This document shows, in pieces, positions 44,362 through 54,989 of a stretch of 64,000 nucleotides of DNA. The DNA is from Flavobacterium pectinovorum (GTDB taxonomy: Bacteria; Bacteroidota; Bacteroidia; Flavobacteriales; Flavobacteriaceae): assembly GCF_022802975.1 (NCBI RefSeq), contig NZ_JAFEVZ010000008.1, positions 62,001 to 126,000 on the forward strand, in the 5' to 3' direction. Below the pieces are notes generated by a model. The model was not told the origin of the DNA and made no database searches. It saw nothing but the letters and a program-made list of their open reading frames with translations. A program made the translations under genes and the position numbers. How positions within the stretch are numbered: position 1 is the first letter of the stretch; every line of letters starts with the position of its first letter.

Positions 44362-45531
44362 ATGGAAAAAATATTCGACAATACTCAGGTTGCCTTTTCG
44401 TTAAAAAGCGATACAGAACTTGACAGAGCTTATTTTCTTTTTAAAATGATTGACAGTGAACCCTTGGTGAGGATAGGGACTGCTGTTACCAATTTTGCTA
44501 TTAAAGCACATCTTCCTGTAGAAGGACTTATACGTGCTACTGTTTTCGACCATTTTTGTGGTGGTGTAAATGAAGATGATTGTCTTACTGTTGTAGATAA
44601 AATGTTTACAAAAGGCGTTTCGTCTGTTTTGGATTATTCTGTTGAAGGTAAAGAAGAGGAAGAGCAGTTTGATGCCGCTTTAGAAATGACTTTAAGAACA
44701 ATTGAATTTGCCAAAGAACGTTTGGCGATTCCGTTTGCAGTTTTCAAGCCAACTGGTTTAGGACGATTTGAGTTGTATGAGAAATTAGGTGAAAACCAAG
44801 TTTTAACTACTGCAGAGCAAGCAGAGTGGGACAGGGTTGTAACTCGTTTCGATAAGGTTTGCAGTGAAGCATACAAGAAAGATGTAGCCTTGCTTATTGA
44901 TGGAGAGGAAAGCTGGATGCAGGATGCGGCTGATGATTTGGTAACCGAAATGATGCAAAAATATAATAAAGAAAAAGCAATTGTTTTTAATACTTTGCAA
45001 ATGTATCGTTGGGATCGTTTGGATTATTTGAAAAAGCTGCATGAAAAAGCTAAAAAAGAAGGCTTTTTTATCGGAATGAAACTGGTACGTGGCGCCTACA
45101 TGGAAAAAGAAAACAAACGGGCAGAAGAGAAAAACTATGTTTCTCCGATTTGTGTTTCTAAAGAAGCAACAGATGTAAATTATGATGCAGCAGTACTATA
45201 TATGTTAGAGCATCTTGAAACCATGTCAATTTTTGCGGGAACTCATAACGAATTGAGTTCATATAGACTGATGGAATTGATGGAGCTAAATGGAATTGCC
45301 AAAAATGATAACAGAATCTGGTTTGGACAATTATACGGCATGAGCGACAATATCAGTTACAACTTAGCCGAAAACGGTTATAATGTTGCTAAATATTTGC
45401 CTTTTGGTCCTGTGAAAGATGTGATGCCGTACCTGATTCGCCGTGCTGAAGAAAATACTTCTGTTGCCGGTCAAACTAGTCGCGAACTCTCTATGATTAA
45501 GGCAGAGCGTAAAAGAAGGAAGGGAAAATAA
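44362..45531 (+). CDS. Proline dehydrogenase
   Basis: The 389 aa FAD enzyme oxidises proline to pyrroline-5-carboxylate. The TIM-barrel signature is present as GFFIGMKLVRGAYMEKE, AGTHNELSSYRLME, RIWFGQLYGMSDNISY and the C-terminal YLPFGPVKDVMPYLIRRAEEN. It is a stand-alone enzyme, not the fused PutA, so a separate P5C dehydrogenase should exist elsewhere. It is a single-gene unit closed by a bidirectional terminator. Confidence 0.94.
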   Translation: MEKIFDNTQVAFSLKSDTELDRAYFLFKMIDSEPLVRIGTAVTNFAIKAHLPVEGLIRATVFDHFCGGVNEDDCLTVVDKMFTKGVSSVLDYSVEGKEEEEQFDAALEMTLRTIEFAKERLAIPFAVFKPTGLGRFELYEKLGENQVLTTAEQAEWDRVVTRFDKVCSEAYKKDVALLIDGEESWMQDAADDLVTEMMQKYNKEKAIVFNTLQMYRWDRLDYLKKLHEKAKKEGFFIGMKLVRGAYMEKENKRAEEKNYVSPICVSKEATDVNYDAAVLYMLEHLETMSIFAGTHNELSSYRLMELMELNGIAKNDNRIWFGQLYGMSDNISYNLAENGYNVAKYLPFGPVKDVMPYLIRRAEENTSVAGQTSRELSMIKAERKRRKGK

Positions 45532-45550
45532 TTTTATGAATAATAAGTAA

Positions 45551-45580
45551 AAAAGGCAGTTTGTTTGAACTGCCTTTAAT
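45551..45580. terminator. Bidirectional terminator between proline dehydrogenase and purU genes
   Basis: AAAGGCAGTT and AACTGCCTTT arms surround a six-base loop, with A and T runs on both sides. Confidence 0.85.
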
Positions 45581-45596
45581 TTTTTTAGAATCGAAT

Positions 45597-46451
45597 TTAA
45601 GAAAAAACAACTGTTTTATTACTGTAAACCATTGTTTTGCGTTCGGCATGCAATTTTATGGCTCTTGCCAAAACAATTCGTTCCAGATCGCGGCCTTTCA
45701 TGATAAAGTCCTCAACAGAATGAATATGAGAAACACGTGCAATATCCTGTTCAATAATTGGTCCTTCGTCTAATTCTTCCGTAACATAATGACTGGTTGC
45801 GCCAATAATTTTCACTCCTCTTTTAAAAGCCGAATGATAAGGTTTTGCACCCGGAAAAGCAGGTAAAAAAGAATGATGAATATTGATAATTTTATTTTCG
45901 TAAAGCGAAATCAGACCTGGAGTTATAATTTGCATATAGCGAGCCAGGACGATAAAATTGATTTCATATTTATTTAAAAGCTCAATCTGTTTGGCTTCAC
46001 CTTCTTCTTTATTGTCTTTGGTAAAAGGAACGCAATGAAACGGAATATCGAAACGTTCTGCAATAGAACGTAAGTCATTGTGATTACTGATAATTACCGG
46101 AATTTCAACATTCAATTCACCAGCACTGTATCTTCCTAAAATATCAAACAAACAATGATCGTATTTAGATACAAACAAAGCCATTTTAGGTTTCTGCTCC
46201 TGATTGTATAAATCCCAGGACATATCAAAATCAGTAGCAATGGTTTGGTTAAAATCGTCTTTTAGGTTTTCAATTGTAATGTGATGATTGGTTAATTCAC
46301 ATTCCAGTCGCATAAAAAATACATTTTGTTCTGTATCAACATGCTGATCGATATAAGTAATGTTTCCTTCAACTTTAGCGATAAAAGCAGTCACTGCGGC
46401 AATAATTCCTTTTTGGTCTTTGCAGTGAATCAGAATGGTGATTTTTTGCAT
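45597..46451 (-). CDS. purU: Formyltetrahydrofolate deformylase
   Basis: The 284 aa enzyme hydrolyses 10-formyl-THF to THF and formate, supplying formate for PurT and balancing C1 pools. An N-terminal ACT domain (about 1-85, ILIHCKDQKGIIAAVTAFI) is followed by the formyltransferase fold with INIHHSFLPAFPGAKPYHSA and GATSHYVTEELDEGPII; the catalytic His and Asp are retained. It is a single-gene unit. Confidence 0.93.
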   Translation of the reverse strand: MQKITILIHCKDQKGIIAAVTAFIAKVEGNITYIDQHVDTEQNVFFMRLECELTNHHITIENLKDDFNQTIATDFDMSWDLYNQEQKPKMALFVSKYDHCLFDILGRYSAGELNVEIPVIISNHNDLRSIAERFDIPFHCVPFTKDNKEEGEAKQIELLNKYEINFIVLARYMQIITPGLISLYENKIINIHHSFLPAFPGAKPYHSAFKRGVKIIGATSHYVTEELDEGPIIEQDIARVSHIHSVEDFIMKGRDLERIVLARAIKLHAERKTMVYSNKTVVFS

Positions 46452-46565
46452 TATAATTTATGGTTAATCGGTTATTTTTATAGATTAATTGTTTTAATCG
46501 AAATATTTGTAAAATTCAAGTTTAGCAGTTAGATGATTGAACAAATAAACTGTTAAACATAAAAA

Positions 46566-47285
46566 TTATTTTGAATCCTGCATTGCAAAAACACTTTTTA
46601 ATAGCGGAGTTGTTCTTGCACTAATATCGTTGCGGATTTCTTTTTCTTCTACGGCAATCATTTTAAAAACACCTGCCAAAGCCTGATTTGTTGTGTAATC
46701 TGTCAAATCCGGATTTACTTTTTTTACTAACGGAATCGTATTGTATTTTGTAATAATCTTAGTCCATACAACATCTGCACCAACTTTTTCAAACGAACTT
46801 TTAATTACCGGATTAAATTTTCCGTACAAAGCCGTAGATGTACTTCCTTGTAAGTAACTTGTTGCTGCGCTGTCATTGCCTAATAAAATATTTTTGGCAT
46901 CCGTAAAAGACATGTTTTTAACAGCCGAAACAAATATTGGAGTAGCTTCTTTAACTGCGTCTTCTGCAGCACGGTTTAGTACTTTTATTCCTTCATCAGC
47001 AAGCGAACTAAGACCAATTTTACGTAACGTAGCGTCTACTTTTTGCAATTCGGCCGGCATTAGAATTTTTACAGCTTCGTTTTTATAGAAACCATCAACA
47101 GCAGTAAGCTTGCTAACTTGTTCTGTAATTCCTTTATTTAAAGCTTCTTTTAAACCCGAAGCAATATCTACACCACCAAGACCTGGAATTTGCGAAGATA
47201 ATTGTGGTAACTGATTTAAAGTTTGTTGTACCTGTGCACAGGAGTTAAGAGAAAATGCTACGGCAAGAAGTAAAATCTTTTTCAT
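46566..47285 (-). CDS. DUF4197 lipoprotein-like exported protein
   Basis: The 239 aa protein has an SPII-like signal (MKKILLLAVAFSLNSC) and a helical body with GLKEALNKGITEQVSKL and AVKNMSFTDAKNILLGNDSA, the pattern I associate with DUF4197. The function is unknown. It is monocistronic. Confidence 0.82.
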   Translation of the reverse strand: MKKILLLAVAFSLNSCAQVQQTLNQLPQLSSQIPGLGGVDIASGLKEALNKGITEQVSKLTAVDGFYKNEAVKILMPAELQKVDATLRKIGLSSLADEGIKVLNRAAEDAVKEATPIFVSAVKNMSFTDAKNILLGNDSAATSYLQGSTSTALYGKFNPVIKSSFEKVGADVVWTKIITKYNTIPLVKKVNPDLTDYTTNQALAGVFKMIAVEEKEIRNDISARTTPLLKSVFAMQDSK

Positions 47286-47383
47286 TAAATGGGGTTTTAT
47301 TAAGTTTCAAAAATACTACTTATTCAAAAACAAAGCCACAATTTTATTTCAGGAGCACAAACATTTTGTTTCATAATTAACTT

Positions 47384-47447
47384 TTGTCCCGCTGTCCACT
47401 AAATTCCGCGCAGAAAAAGCGCGGGATATCGTTTCCATCGGGGCTAT
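47384..47447. repeat. REP-like stem-loop repeat, copy 2
   Basis: CCGCTGTCCACTAAATT and GGATATCGTTTCCATC plus GGGGCTA flank a hairpin CCGCGC/GCGCGG. The flanks match the copy at 20184-20268 while the hairpin arms differ and still pair. Confidence 0.7.
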
Positions 47448-47497
47448 TTCAGGAATTTTAGTTTTCAGAAGACTAATTTCCAAATTGAACAGAAACA

Positions 47498-47530
47498 AAA
47501 AAAAGCTACCCAAATTTGGATAGCTTTTCT
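47498..47530 (-). terminator. Terminator of pectate lyase gene
   Basis: On the minus strand AAAGCTATCC and GGGTAGCTTT arms are followed by eight T. Confidence 0.8.
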
Positions 47531-47549
47531 CTAACAATTTTTATTATAC

Positions 47550-48659
47550 TTAGAAAGAACCGCAAATATTACCAGAGAATGTAGCTCCGGCATTGGCAGA
47601 AATGTCAGCTTTAACAGCAGAAGCATTCAGGGTTACAATAGAGTAAGGCGGAGTAAATGCAGTGTTTTTTCCTGCTTTATTACCGCTTGTATTAGTGAAA
47701 ACATTTCCTGAAGTAACCGTTACGGCAGTAAGACCTGTCATTAAATCAATAGGGTTTTTTACATTTTCGAAAACATTATTTTCAACTTTTATATTTGCTT
47801 CAAAACCGGCAGCAATACATTTATTACTAACAGAACTGTTGAAATAACTGTTTATGATATGTACTTTTCCAAATCGAACTCTAGGCATTCTTTCTTTACA
47901 TCCGCTTGCCCACCAGCAACGCGCAAATGTGATTCTTAATTTTCCGCGATCAGCGGTAGCACCATCGCTTGAACCAATCAGGTTTGAGTATCTGTGGTCA
48001 TCTGAACCTCCTGAACCTCCTGCTTTAGGTGGTTTTAAGTAAGTGAATTTTGTATACGAAACAGTTACAAAATCAGACTTGTTTTTAATGTCAAAATTTC
48101 CGTCAACACCGTCTCTGAATTCACAGTGGTCAACCCATACATTCTGGCAGTCATCAATAATAGCGTTATCCCATCCGTCAGTGTCGTATGCTCCTGGTCC
48201 TTCAAAAATAAGGTTTCTGATAATTAGGTTTTTACATCTTTTGATATTGATTATACCAGAACCATCTTTAGTCTGGTTTGTTGAAACCAGTTTTGCGCCG
48301 CTGGTACCATAAATAGTTTTTCCAGTCTGATCTTGTAATGATAATCGGGTAGTAATGTTAATAGTCCCGGAAATCTTGATTACTTTAACAGAACTGTTTT
48401 CAATAGCAGCTTTTAAATCGGCATAATTGGTTACTGGTTTTTCAGTAGCACTTCCTCCACCTGTTGTTCCTCCGTTTTGAGAAGCCCATCCCGGAACTTC
48501 TGAGCAAACTCCTACTTTTGAAGTCGAAGGAGAAACTTCCTGATTGGTACTTAAAGCAGCTTCATCTGCATTTTGTTCAGTTGTATCATCTGTGTTACAA
48601 CTTGTAAAAGCCATAGCAATCGTAAATAATGAAATGGCAAATTTGGTTTTAAAATTCAT
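47550..48659 (-). CDS. Pectate lyase, family PL1 lipoprotein
   Basis: The 369 aa protein starts at 48659 with an SPII signal (MNFKTKFAISLFTIAMAFTSC); the longer frame adds 28 residues before it and is rejected. The body is a right-handed beta helix of the PL1 type with NVWVDHCEFRDGVDGNFDIK for calcium and substrate, and CKERMPRVRFGKVHIINSYF with the catalytic Arg. It should cleave polygalacturonate by beta-elimination. It is alone, without SusCD-like genes, and so is an orphan pectin enzyme. A palindrome lies in its shared upstream region with the Crp-like gene. Confidence 0.88.
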   Translation of the reverse strand: MNFKTKFAISLFTIAMAFTSCNTDDTTEQNADEAALSTNQEVSPSTSKVGVCSEVPGWASQNGGTTGGGSATEKPVTNYADLKAAIENSSVKVIKISGTINITTRLSLQDQTGKTIYGTSGAKLVSTNQTKDGSGIINIKRCKNLIIRNLIFEGPGAYDTDGWDNAIIDDCQNVWVDHCEFRDGVDGNFDIKNKSDFVTVSYTKFTYLKPPKAGGSGGSDDHRYSNLIGSSDGATADRGKLRITFARCWWASGCKERMPRVRFGKVHIINSYFNSSVSNKCIAAGFEANIKVENNVFENVKNPIDLMTGLTAVTVTSGNVFTNTSGNKAGKNTAFTPPYSIVTLNASAVKADISANAGATFSGNICGSF

Positions 48660-48811
48660 GATAGTTTTTGTTTGGTTATTACTAAATTTTATAGCGTTGC
48701 AAATATGTTTATTAATTCTTACAGAAAAATTGAACTTGTTCAATAATTTTGTAATTAATTTAAGTTTTTGATTTTTTTTGATTAATTAATTTAAATATAA
48801 TATAATTTTTA

Positions 48812-48819
48812 TATTTTTG
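48812..48819 (+). promoter_or_regulatory. -7 element upstream of the Crp-like gene
   Basis: TATTTTTG matches TAnnTTTG and directly precedes the 12-bp palindrome. No TTG at the correct distance is seen. Confidence 0.4.
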
Positions 48820-48820
48820 C

Positions 48821-48832
48821 GTAATCGATTAC
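48821..48832. promoter_or_regulatory. Perfect 12-bp palindrome, candidate operator
   Basis: GTAATCGATTAC is its own reverse complement and starts one base after a -7 box, where a bound protein would block initiation. Confidence 0.45.
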
Positions 48833-48897
48833 ATTGCTTGAATTCACTCCCAAATTTTAAGAAATTGAGAAGTTTTAATTAAGAAATAATTAAAAAT

Positions 48898-49467
48898 ATG
48901 TACGAAGAACTAAGGTTAAATATCGAAAGGAAAATCACCCTTACAGATGAAGAGTGGGGATTTATACTTGAAAAAACAGAGTTCATTAAATTAAAAAAGA
49001 ATGAATTTTTGCAAATTCAGGATTCTAATAATGCTTATGAAGGTTTTATTCTGAAAGGCGCTTTTAAGACTTATATTTTAAATGAAAACGGAACAGAAAG
49101 CGTTATTTTCTTTTCATTTGAAAATGAATGGATGTGCGATTTAGAAAGTTTTTATTATCAAAAGCTAACTAAATACAATATAAAAGCCATAGAAGACAGT
49201 GAGATATTAGTAATTAATAAGTCAAATAAAACACTCTTGTTCAAACAAGTACCTAAATTGATTCAGTTTCATATCTTGATGGTAGAAAAGGCAAATATCG
49301 CAATACAGGAAAGGCTTTTAGATGTTTTAAACAAGACTTCAAAACAACGATATATCGAATTTGTTAAAAAATATCCTCAAAAAACTCAAAAAATAAATAA
49401 CAAAAATTTGTCTTCTTATTTAGGAGTAACCCATGAATTTTTGTCCAAAATTAAAAAGAGTTTTTAA
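48898..49467 (+). CDS. Crp/Fnr family transcriptional regulator
   Basis: The 189 aa protein has a cyclic-nucleotide-binding-like beta roll at about 20-115 (LKKNEFLQIQDSNNAYEGFI, VIFFSFENEWMCDLESF) and ends with a helix-turn-helix (INNKNLSSYLGVTHEFLSKI). The ligand-binding PBC signature of true Crp is not present, as in the many short Bacteroidetes Crp-like regulators. Targets are unknown; it is divergent from the pectate lyase gene, which makes that gene a candidate. Confidence 0.87.
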   Translation: MYEELRLNIERKITLTDEEWGFILEKTEFIKLKKNEFLQIQDSNNAYEGFILKGAFKTYILNENGTESVIFFSFENEWMCDLESFYYQKLTKYNIKAIEDSEILVINKSNKTLLFKQVPKLIQFHILMVEKANIAIQERLLDVLNKTSKQRYIEFVKKYPQKTQKINNKNLSSYLGVTHEFLSKIKKSF

Positions 49468-49670
49468 TCTCAAACTCAAAGAACTAAATCTTTTTTTAGT
49501 TTACTAATAAAATTAATTGTCTTAAAATCAATGTTGTCTGAAAATATATTTTGGATGATAGGGATTTGTATATCTGTAAAGTAAATATTTTTTGTTAACA
49601 TAAAACTATCGTTTCATTGAATTATTAAAATATTTTGTAAATTGCATTATAAAATTATCATATTCGTAAA

Positions 49671-52600
49671 ATGGAACAACAAAAAACATATATTCCTAAA
49701 AATAAAGTAAGAATTGTAACCGCTGCTTCGCTTTTTGACGGACACGATGCAGCCATTAATATTATGCGCCGTATTATTCAGTCCACCGGAGTCGAAGTAA
49801 TTCATCTTGGTCATGATAGAAGTGTTGAGGAAGTAGTAAATACCGCCATCCAGGAAGATGCCAATGCTATTGCAATGACTTCTTATCAGGGAGGACACAA
49901 CGAATACTTTAAATATATGTATGATTTGCTTCATGAAAAAGGAGCGGGACACATTAAAATTTTCGGAGGCGGAGGAGGCGTAATTCTTCCCGGCGAAATT
50001 TCAGAATTACATGAATATGGGATTACCAGAATTTATTCTCCGGATGATGGACGTTCGTTAGGATTGCAGGGAATGATTAATGATTTGGTACAGCGTGCGG
50101 ATTTCCCTATTGGAGATAAACTGAACGGAGAAATCGATCATATCGAAAATAAAGTTCCAACGGCAATTGCGCGTTTGATTTCTTCTGCAGAAAATTTCCC
50201 TGAAATTGCGAAATCAGCTTTTGATAAAATTCACGAAATAAATTCCGATTCTAAAATTCCGGTTTTAGGAATCACAGGAACGGGCGGTGCCGGAAAATCT
50301 TCTTTAGTAGACGAGTTGGTTCGCCGTTTTTTAATTGATTTTCCGGAAAAGACAATCGGATTAATTTCTGTCGATCCTTCGAAAAGAAAAACCGGAGGAG
50401 CACTTTTAGGAGACAGAATCCGTATGAATGCCATTAATAATCCTCGGGTTTTTATGCGTTCGCTGGCGACTCGTCAGTCAAATTTGGCTTTGTCTAAATA
50501 TGTAGCCGAAGCAATTCAGGTTTTAAAAGCCGCAAAATACGATTTGATTATTTTAGAAACTTCAGGAATTGGGCAGTCGGATACCGAAATTATGGATCAT
50601 TCTGATGTTTCTTTATATGTCATGACACCTGAGTTTGGAGCGGCAACACAATTGGAAAAAATCGACATGCTTGATTTTGCCGATTTAGTAGCTTTAAACA
50701 AATTTGATAAACGTGGCGCTTTAGACGCTTTGCGCGATGTAAAAAAGCAATACCAAAGAAACCATAATCTTTGGGATAAAAATCCGGATGAAATGCCGGT
50801 TTTCGGAACGATTGCTTCGCAGTTTAACGATCCGGGAATGAATACGCTGTACAAAGCGATTATGGATAAAGTGGTAGAAAAAACGACTTCAGATTTGAAA
50901 TCGACTTTTGAAATCACTAAAGAAATGAGCGAGAAAATCTTTGTGATTCCGCCACACAGAACACGTTATTTATCTGAAATTGCAGAGAATAATAGAAGTT
51001 ATGATGAGACAGCCATTTCGCAGCAAAAAGTAGCGCAGAAATTATACGGAATTTTCAAAACCATTGAATCGGTTTCCGGAAAAGTTCCTCAGATTACTAA
51101 AGCAGGAATCGACGATTCTACAGTTTTGCCAAGCGGAATTGCAGAACACGACGAAAACAGAATCTTTTTAAATCTTTTACTAAATCAATTTGATAAAGTG
51201 AAAATGGATTTAGATCCGTACAACTGGGAAATTATCCTGAATTGGGATGAAAAAGTGGCTAAATACAAAAATCCAGTTTACAGCTTCAAGGTTCGTGATA
51301 AAGAAATCAAAATCGCAACACATTCTGAAAGTTTATCGCATTTACAGATTCCGAAAATTGCTTTGCCTAAATACGAAGGTTGGGGCGATATTCTGCGTTG
51401 GAATTTACAGGAAAATGTTCCAGGTGAATTTCCTTTTGCTTCGGGATTATATCCGTTTAAGCGTGAAGGCGAAGATCCGTCAAGGATGTTTGCGGGCGAG
51501 GGCGGACCGGAAAGAACCAATAAACGTTTTCATTATGTAAGTGCCGGAATGCCAGCAAAACGTCTTTCAACCGCTTTTGACAGTGTTACTTTATATGGAA
51601 ATGATCCAGATTTACGACCAGATATTTACGGTAAAATTGGAAATGCAGGCGTTTCAATCTGCTGTTTGGACGATGCTAAAAAACTGTATTCAGGTTTCGA
51701 TTTGGTTCATGCTTTGACTTCGGTAAGTATGACTATTAACGGGCCAGCACCAATGCTGTTAGGTTTTTTTATGAATGCGGCAATCGATCAGCAATGCGAA
51801 TTGTACATTAAGGACAATTATCTGGAAAAAGAAGTTGAAGCCAAAATCAATAAAATATATAAGGAAAAAGGAGTAGAGCGGCCGCATTATCAGGGCGATT
51901 TACCAGAGGGAAATAATGGTTTGGGATTAATGCTTTTGGGTGTTACGGGAGATCAGGTTTTGTCTTTGGATATTTATAACGAAATAAAAAGCAGAACCTT
52001 ATCACAAGTTCGTGGAACGGTTCAGGCTGATATTTTAAAAGAAGATCAAGCACAAAACACTTGTATTTTCTCAACTGAATTTGCTTTGCGATTAATGGGA
52101 GACGTTCAGGAATATTTTATTACTAAAAACGTTCGTAATTTTTATTCGGTTTCGATTTCCGGATATCATATTGCAGAGGCTGGAGCAAACCCAATTACGC
52201 AATTGGCATTTACGCTTTCGAATGGTTTCACTTACGTGGAATATTATTTGAGCCGCGGAATGAACATCAACGATTTTGGACCAAATTTATCGTTCTTCTT
52301 CTCAAATGGAGTTGATCCAGAATATTCAGTAATTGGTCGTGTGGCGCGTAAAATCTGGGCAAAAGCCATGAAAAACAAATACGGAGCCAACGAAAGAGCC
52401 CAAATGCTGAAATACCATATTCAGACTTCAGGACGTTCGTTGCACGCACAGGAAATTGATTTCAACGATATCAGAACGACTTTACAAGCTTTGTATGCGA
52501 TTTATGACAACTGTAATTCATTGCATACCAACGCTTACGATGAAGCAATTACAACACCAACAGAAGAATCGGTACGTCGTGCCATGGCGATTCAGCTGAT

Positions 52601-53111
52601 TATCAATAAAGAATTAGGTTTGGCGAAAAACGAAAACCCAATTCAGGGTTCATTTATCATCGAAGAATTAACCGATTTAGTAGAAGCTGCAGTTTTACAA
52701 GAATTCGACAGAATTACTGAAAGAGGAGGAGTTCTAGGTGCAATGGAAACGATGTACCAACGTTCTAAAATTCAGGAAGAAAGTTTGTATTACGAAACCT
52801 TAAAACACAACGGAGATTTCCCAATTGTGGGTGTAAATACATTCCTGAGTTCAAAAGGTTCGCCAACGGTAATTCCTGCAGAAGTTATCCGCGCCACCGA
52901 AGAAGAAAAACAATACCAGATTACGATGCTGGATAATTTGCATCAATTTCACGAAGAAAAAGTAAACGAGCATTTAAATACCTTACAGCAAGCCGCTATT
53001 AAAAACGAAAACTTATTCGATCATTTAATGGAAGCTACAAAGGTTTGTTCTTTAGGTCAGATTACTTCGGCGTTGTTTGAAGTGGGTGGGCAGTATAGAA
53101 GGAATATGTAA
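49671..53111 (+). CDS. icmF: Fused isobutyryl-CoA mutase IcmF (methylmalonyl-CoA mutase family)
   Basis: The 1146 aa protein joins three parts: an N-terminal cobalamin-binding domain with His25 in [14 protein letters not shown], a MeaB-like G-protein chaperone with P-loop GTGGAGKSS near residues 202-210, and a C-terminal mutase barrel with substrate blocks ([57 protein letters not shown]). IcmF interconverts isobutyryl-CoA and n-butyryl-CoA (and often isovaleryl/pivalyl-CoA) using adenosylcobalamin. No cobalamin riboswitch was recognised upstream. The base composition is typical of the surrounding core genes. Confidence 0.93.
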   Translation: MEQQKTYIPKNKVRIVTAASLFDGHDAAINIMRRIIQSTGVEVIHLGHDRSVEEVVNTAIQEDANAIAMTSYQGGHNEYFKYMYDLLHEKGAGHIKIFGGGGGVILPGEISELHEYGITRIYSPDDGRSLGLQGMINDLVQRADFPIGDKLNGEIDHIENKVPTAIARLISSAENFPEIAKSAFDKIHEINSDSKIPVLGITGTGGAGKSSLVDELVRRFLIDFPEKTIGLISVDPSKRKTGGALLGDRIRMNAINNPRVFMRSLATRQSNLALSKYVAEAIQVLKAAKYDLIILETSGIGQSDTEIMDHSDVSLYVMTPEFGAATQLEKIDMLDFADLVALNKFDKRGALDALRDVKKQYQRNHNLWDKNPDEMPVFGTIASQFNDPGMNTLYKAIMDKVVEKTTSDLKSTFEITKEMSEKIFVIPPHRTRYLSEIAENNRSYDETAISQQKVAQKLYGIFKTIESVSGKVPQITKAGIDDSTVLPSGIAEHDENRIFLNLLLNQFDKVKMDLDPYNWEIILNWDEKVAKYKNPVYSFKVRDKEIKIATHSESLSHLQIPKIALPKYEGWGDILRWNLQENVPGEFPFASGLYPFKREGEDPSRMFAGEGGPERTNKRFHYVSAGMPAKRLSTAFDSVTLYGNDPDLRPDIYGKIGNAGVSICCLDDAKKLYSGFDLVHALTSVSMTINGPAPMLLGFFMNAAIDQQCELYIKDNYLEKEVEAKINKIYKEKGVERPHYQGDLPEGNNGLGLMLLGVTGDQVLSLDIYNEIKSRTLSQVRGTVQADILKEDQAQNTCIFSTEFALRLMGDVQEYFITKNVRNFYSVSISGYHIAEAGANPITQLAFTLSNGFTYVEYYLSRGMNINDFGPNLSFFFSNGVDPEYSVIGRVARKIWAKAMKNKYGANERAQMLKYHIQTSGRSLHAQEIDFNDIRTTLQALYAIYDNCNSLHTNAYDEAITTPTEESVRRAMAIQLIINKELGLAKNENPIQGSFIIEELTDLVEAAVLQEFDRITERGGVLGAMETMYQRSKIQEESLYYETLKHNGDFPIVGVNTFLSSKGSPTVIPAEVIRATEEEKQYQITMLDNLHQFHEEKVNEHLNTLQQAAIKNENLFDHLMEATKVCSLGQITSALFEVGGQYRRNM

Positions 53112-53135
53112 TTTTTTTATTTTTTAATGATATGG

Positions 53136-53166
53136 AAAAAACTCTCAAGATTTGGGAGTTTTTTTG
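53136..53166 (+). terminator. Terminator after icmF
   Basis: AAACTCTC and GGGAGTTT arms are followed by T7. Confidence 0.8.
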
Positions 53167-53228
53167 TTTAAAAAAATAGATTTTTTTTGACTTTACGGAT
53201 TGCTGTAACTTTGGAGGAATTTGTTTTG

Positions 53229-53246
53229 ATATCTTAGCTGAGATAT
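53229..53246. promoter_or_regulatory. 18-bp near-palindrome upstream of orphan membrane protein gene
   Basis: ATATCTTAGCTGAGATAT has arms ATATCT/AGATAT around an AGCT centre with one mismatch. It overlaps a -7-like TATCTTAG and ends 15 bp before the ATG. Confidence 0.45.
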
Positions 53247-53260
53247 TTAAAAGAAATAAA

Positions 53261-54970
53261 ATGGAGGAACTAAACTTATCACAATATCGTTTTTATAAGC
53301 ATCTAAAAAATGACACTCTGCCTAATTTTGATTTAATTGTTGATTTTGATGTCATTATAGATGCTTCAGTAATAAACTGGCATTTTAGAATATTAAAAAA
53401 CATAACTTTTAAAAAGAAAGTAATTATAAGAGATGTTGAAATTAATTCGGGTTTAAGTTTTTTTAATTGCAAATTTGAAAAAATAATAGTTTTTCATAAT
53501 GTGAAATCAACAAATTACAATGTTGATGAAAATAAAGATAATTGTAGTATTTCATTTGATAAATGTAATTCAAATTTAATTGCATTTGAAGAAGATTGTT
53601 ACTTTGATAGAAGTGTTAATGTAATAAATGATTGTGTCATAGAAAAAATTTCAACACATAAAACATTCATTAATAATGGAGGATTTAAAATTGGAAAATC
53701 CATTGTTTCATATTTAGATATTAGCAATTCACATTTTGGTTTAAATTTATCTCATTCAGTTTTTAATAAAGCTGTAAGGGTTGAATCTTTAATTGGAGAT
53801 ATTTCTTTACTGAATAATGAATTTAATGACTGGATTACTTTTTGGAATGTTGAATGTAGATTCAGTTTGTCTTCCAATGAAAATGTTTTTAAAGATAAAC
53901 TTAATATAGAAAGTAGTAGAATAAAAAATTTGACAATTTACCGTGATCACTTTCATAAAAAAGGGGAATTGGAGAATAGAGATTTATCAGGTAATGCGTT
54001 AACAACATACCTTAAAGAAATTTATATATCTGAGACAAATTTTGCAGAAGGTTTTGAATTTAGAGGACTTGGGGAACAATTAGATAAATTGGATGTTATA
54101 GCTAGTCCTGAATTGAAAGGGGTTTTAAATTTTCAAGGATGGAAAGTAGACAAAACATATATTACAGGCGTTAATCAAAACCTTAAATTATTATTTAAAA
54201 GTATGTCGTTTAGATTTTTTCTTATTAATGATTTTACTAATTATAGCGATATGAGTTTTGATAAATGCAAAGGTGATAAAGAGAGTACATTTAATCTATC
54301 AGATTCTGACTTAGGAGCAACAAAATTTAATGAATTTATGTTTGATTCATTTGGTGCAATTAGGATTGATAATGCAACATTAGACAAAATTAAACCAACA
54401 GCTAATACTTGGTTTGAAGATAAAGTTTTGCAAGTAGGAAATGGTACTCAAACAAAACAAGAAGAATTTAAAAGTAAAAGAGAAATCTATCGCCAAATTA
54501 AACAAGCTTTGAAAAATAATGGAAATCAAATAGATAGTTTAGTTTTTCAAGCAAAAGAATTATCCGCTTTTAGAAATGAGCAGAAAAATTCAGCAAATTA
54601 TGATTGGGCTGATAGACTTATAATGTCTGTAAGTCAGGCAAATGATTACGGTCTTAACTGGAAAAAGCCAGCAAAAATTGTATTTGGTGTTACTTTTTTT
54701 CTTTATATAATTTTGCTTCCTTATTTATCTGATAAAATTTCTTATGAATTTGCATTTTGTCCAGATGATCTTAAAAACACATGGCAAGCTTTCTTGTCAA
54801 AATCAAACGTTCTCTGGCAACTTTTTAATCCAATTAGACAAATGAAGGTTACTTATGGAGATAATGTTAGTAATGGCTGGATTTATTTTATTGATTTGAT
54901 TCACCGTATATTTTTGGGTATAATGATTTTTCAAATAGTAAAAGCGTTTAGAAAATTTGTTTCCAGTTAA
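53261..54970 (+). CDS. Orphan membrane protein with beta-helix-like N-terminus
   Basis: The 569 aa protein lacks a signal peptide. Residues 1-380 are a chain of short irregular beta repeats with stacked Asn, Phe and Leu (for example SFFNCKFEKIIVFHNVK and KSIVSYLDISNSHFG), as in degenerate pentapeptide-type helices. Near 400-450 comes SKREIYRQIKQALKNNGNQI, then ELSAFRNEQ, a junction I associate with membrane-bound pentapeptide proteins. Two membrane spans follow (FGVTFFLYIILLPYL and YFIDLIHRIFLGIMIFQIV). It is visibly richer in A+T than icmF before it, which hints at transfer. The function is unknown. Confidence 0.7.
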   Translation: MEELNLSQYRFYKHLKNDTLPNFDLIVDFDVIIDASVINWHFRILKNITFKKKVIIRDVEINSGLSFFNCKFEKIIVFHNVKSTNYNVDENKDNCSISFDKCNSNLIAFEEDCYFDRSVNVINDCVIEKISTHKTFINNGGFKIGKSIVSYLDISNSHFGLNLSHSVFNKAVRVESLIGDISLLNNEFNDWITFWNVECRFSLSSNENVFKDKLNIESSRIKNLTIYRDHFHKKGELENRDLSGNALTTYLKEIYISETNFAEGFEFRGLGEQLDKLDVIASPELKGVLNFQGWKVDKTYITGVNQNLKLLFKSMSFRFFLINDFTNYSDMSFDKCKGDKESTFNLSDSDLGATKFNEFMFDSFGAIRIDNATLDKIKPTANTWFEDKVLQVGNGTQTKQEEFKSKREIYRQIKQALKNNGNQIDSLVFQAKELSAFRNEQKNSANYDWADRLIMSVSQANDYGLNWKKPAKIVFGVTFFLYIILLPYLSDKISYEFAFCPDDLKNTWQAFLSKSNVLWQLFNPIRQMKVTYGDNVSNGWIYFIDLIHRIFLGIMIFQIVKAFRKFVSS

Positions 54971-54989
54971 ATTGACTTAGATAAAACTT

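Noticed and set aside
48660..48743. 28-residue N-terminal extension of the pectate lyase
   Set aside because: It precedes a clear SPII signal peptide, so it would block export.
49450..49670. Cobalamin riboswitch upstream of icmF
   Set aside because: I looked for one because the enzyme uses B12, but the AT-rich 200 bp shows no B12-box-like sequence.
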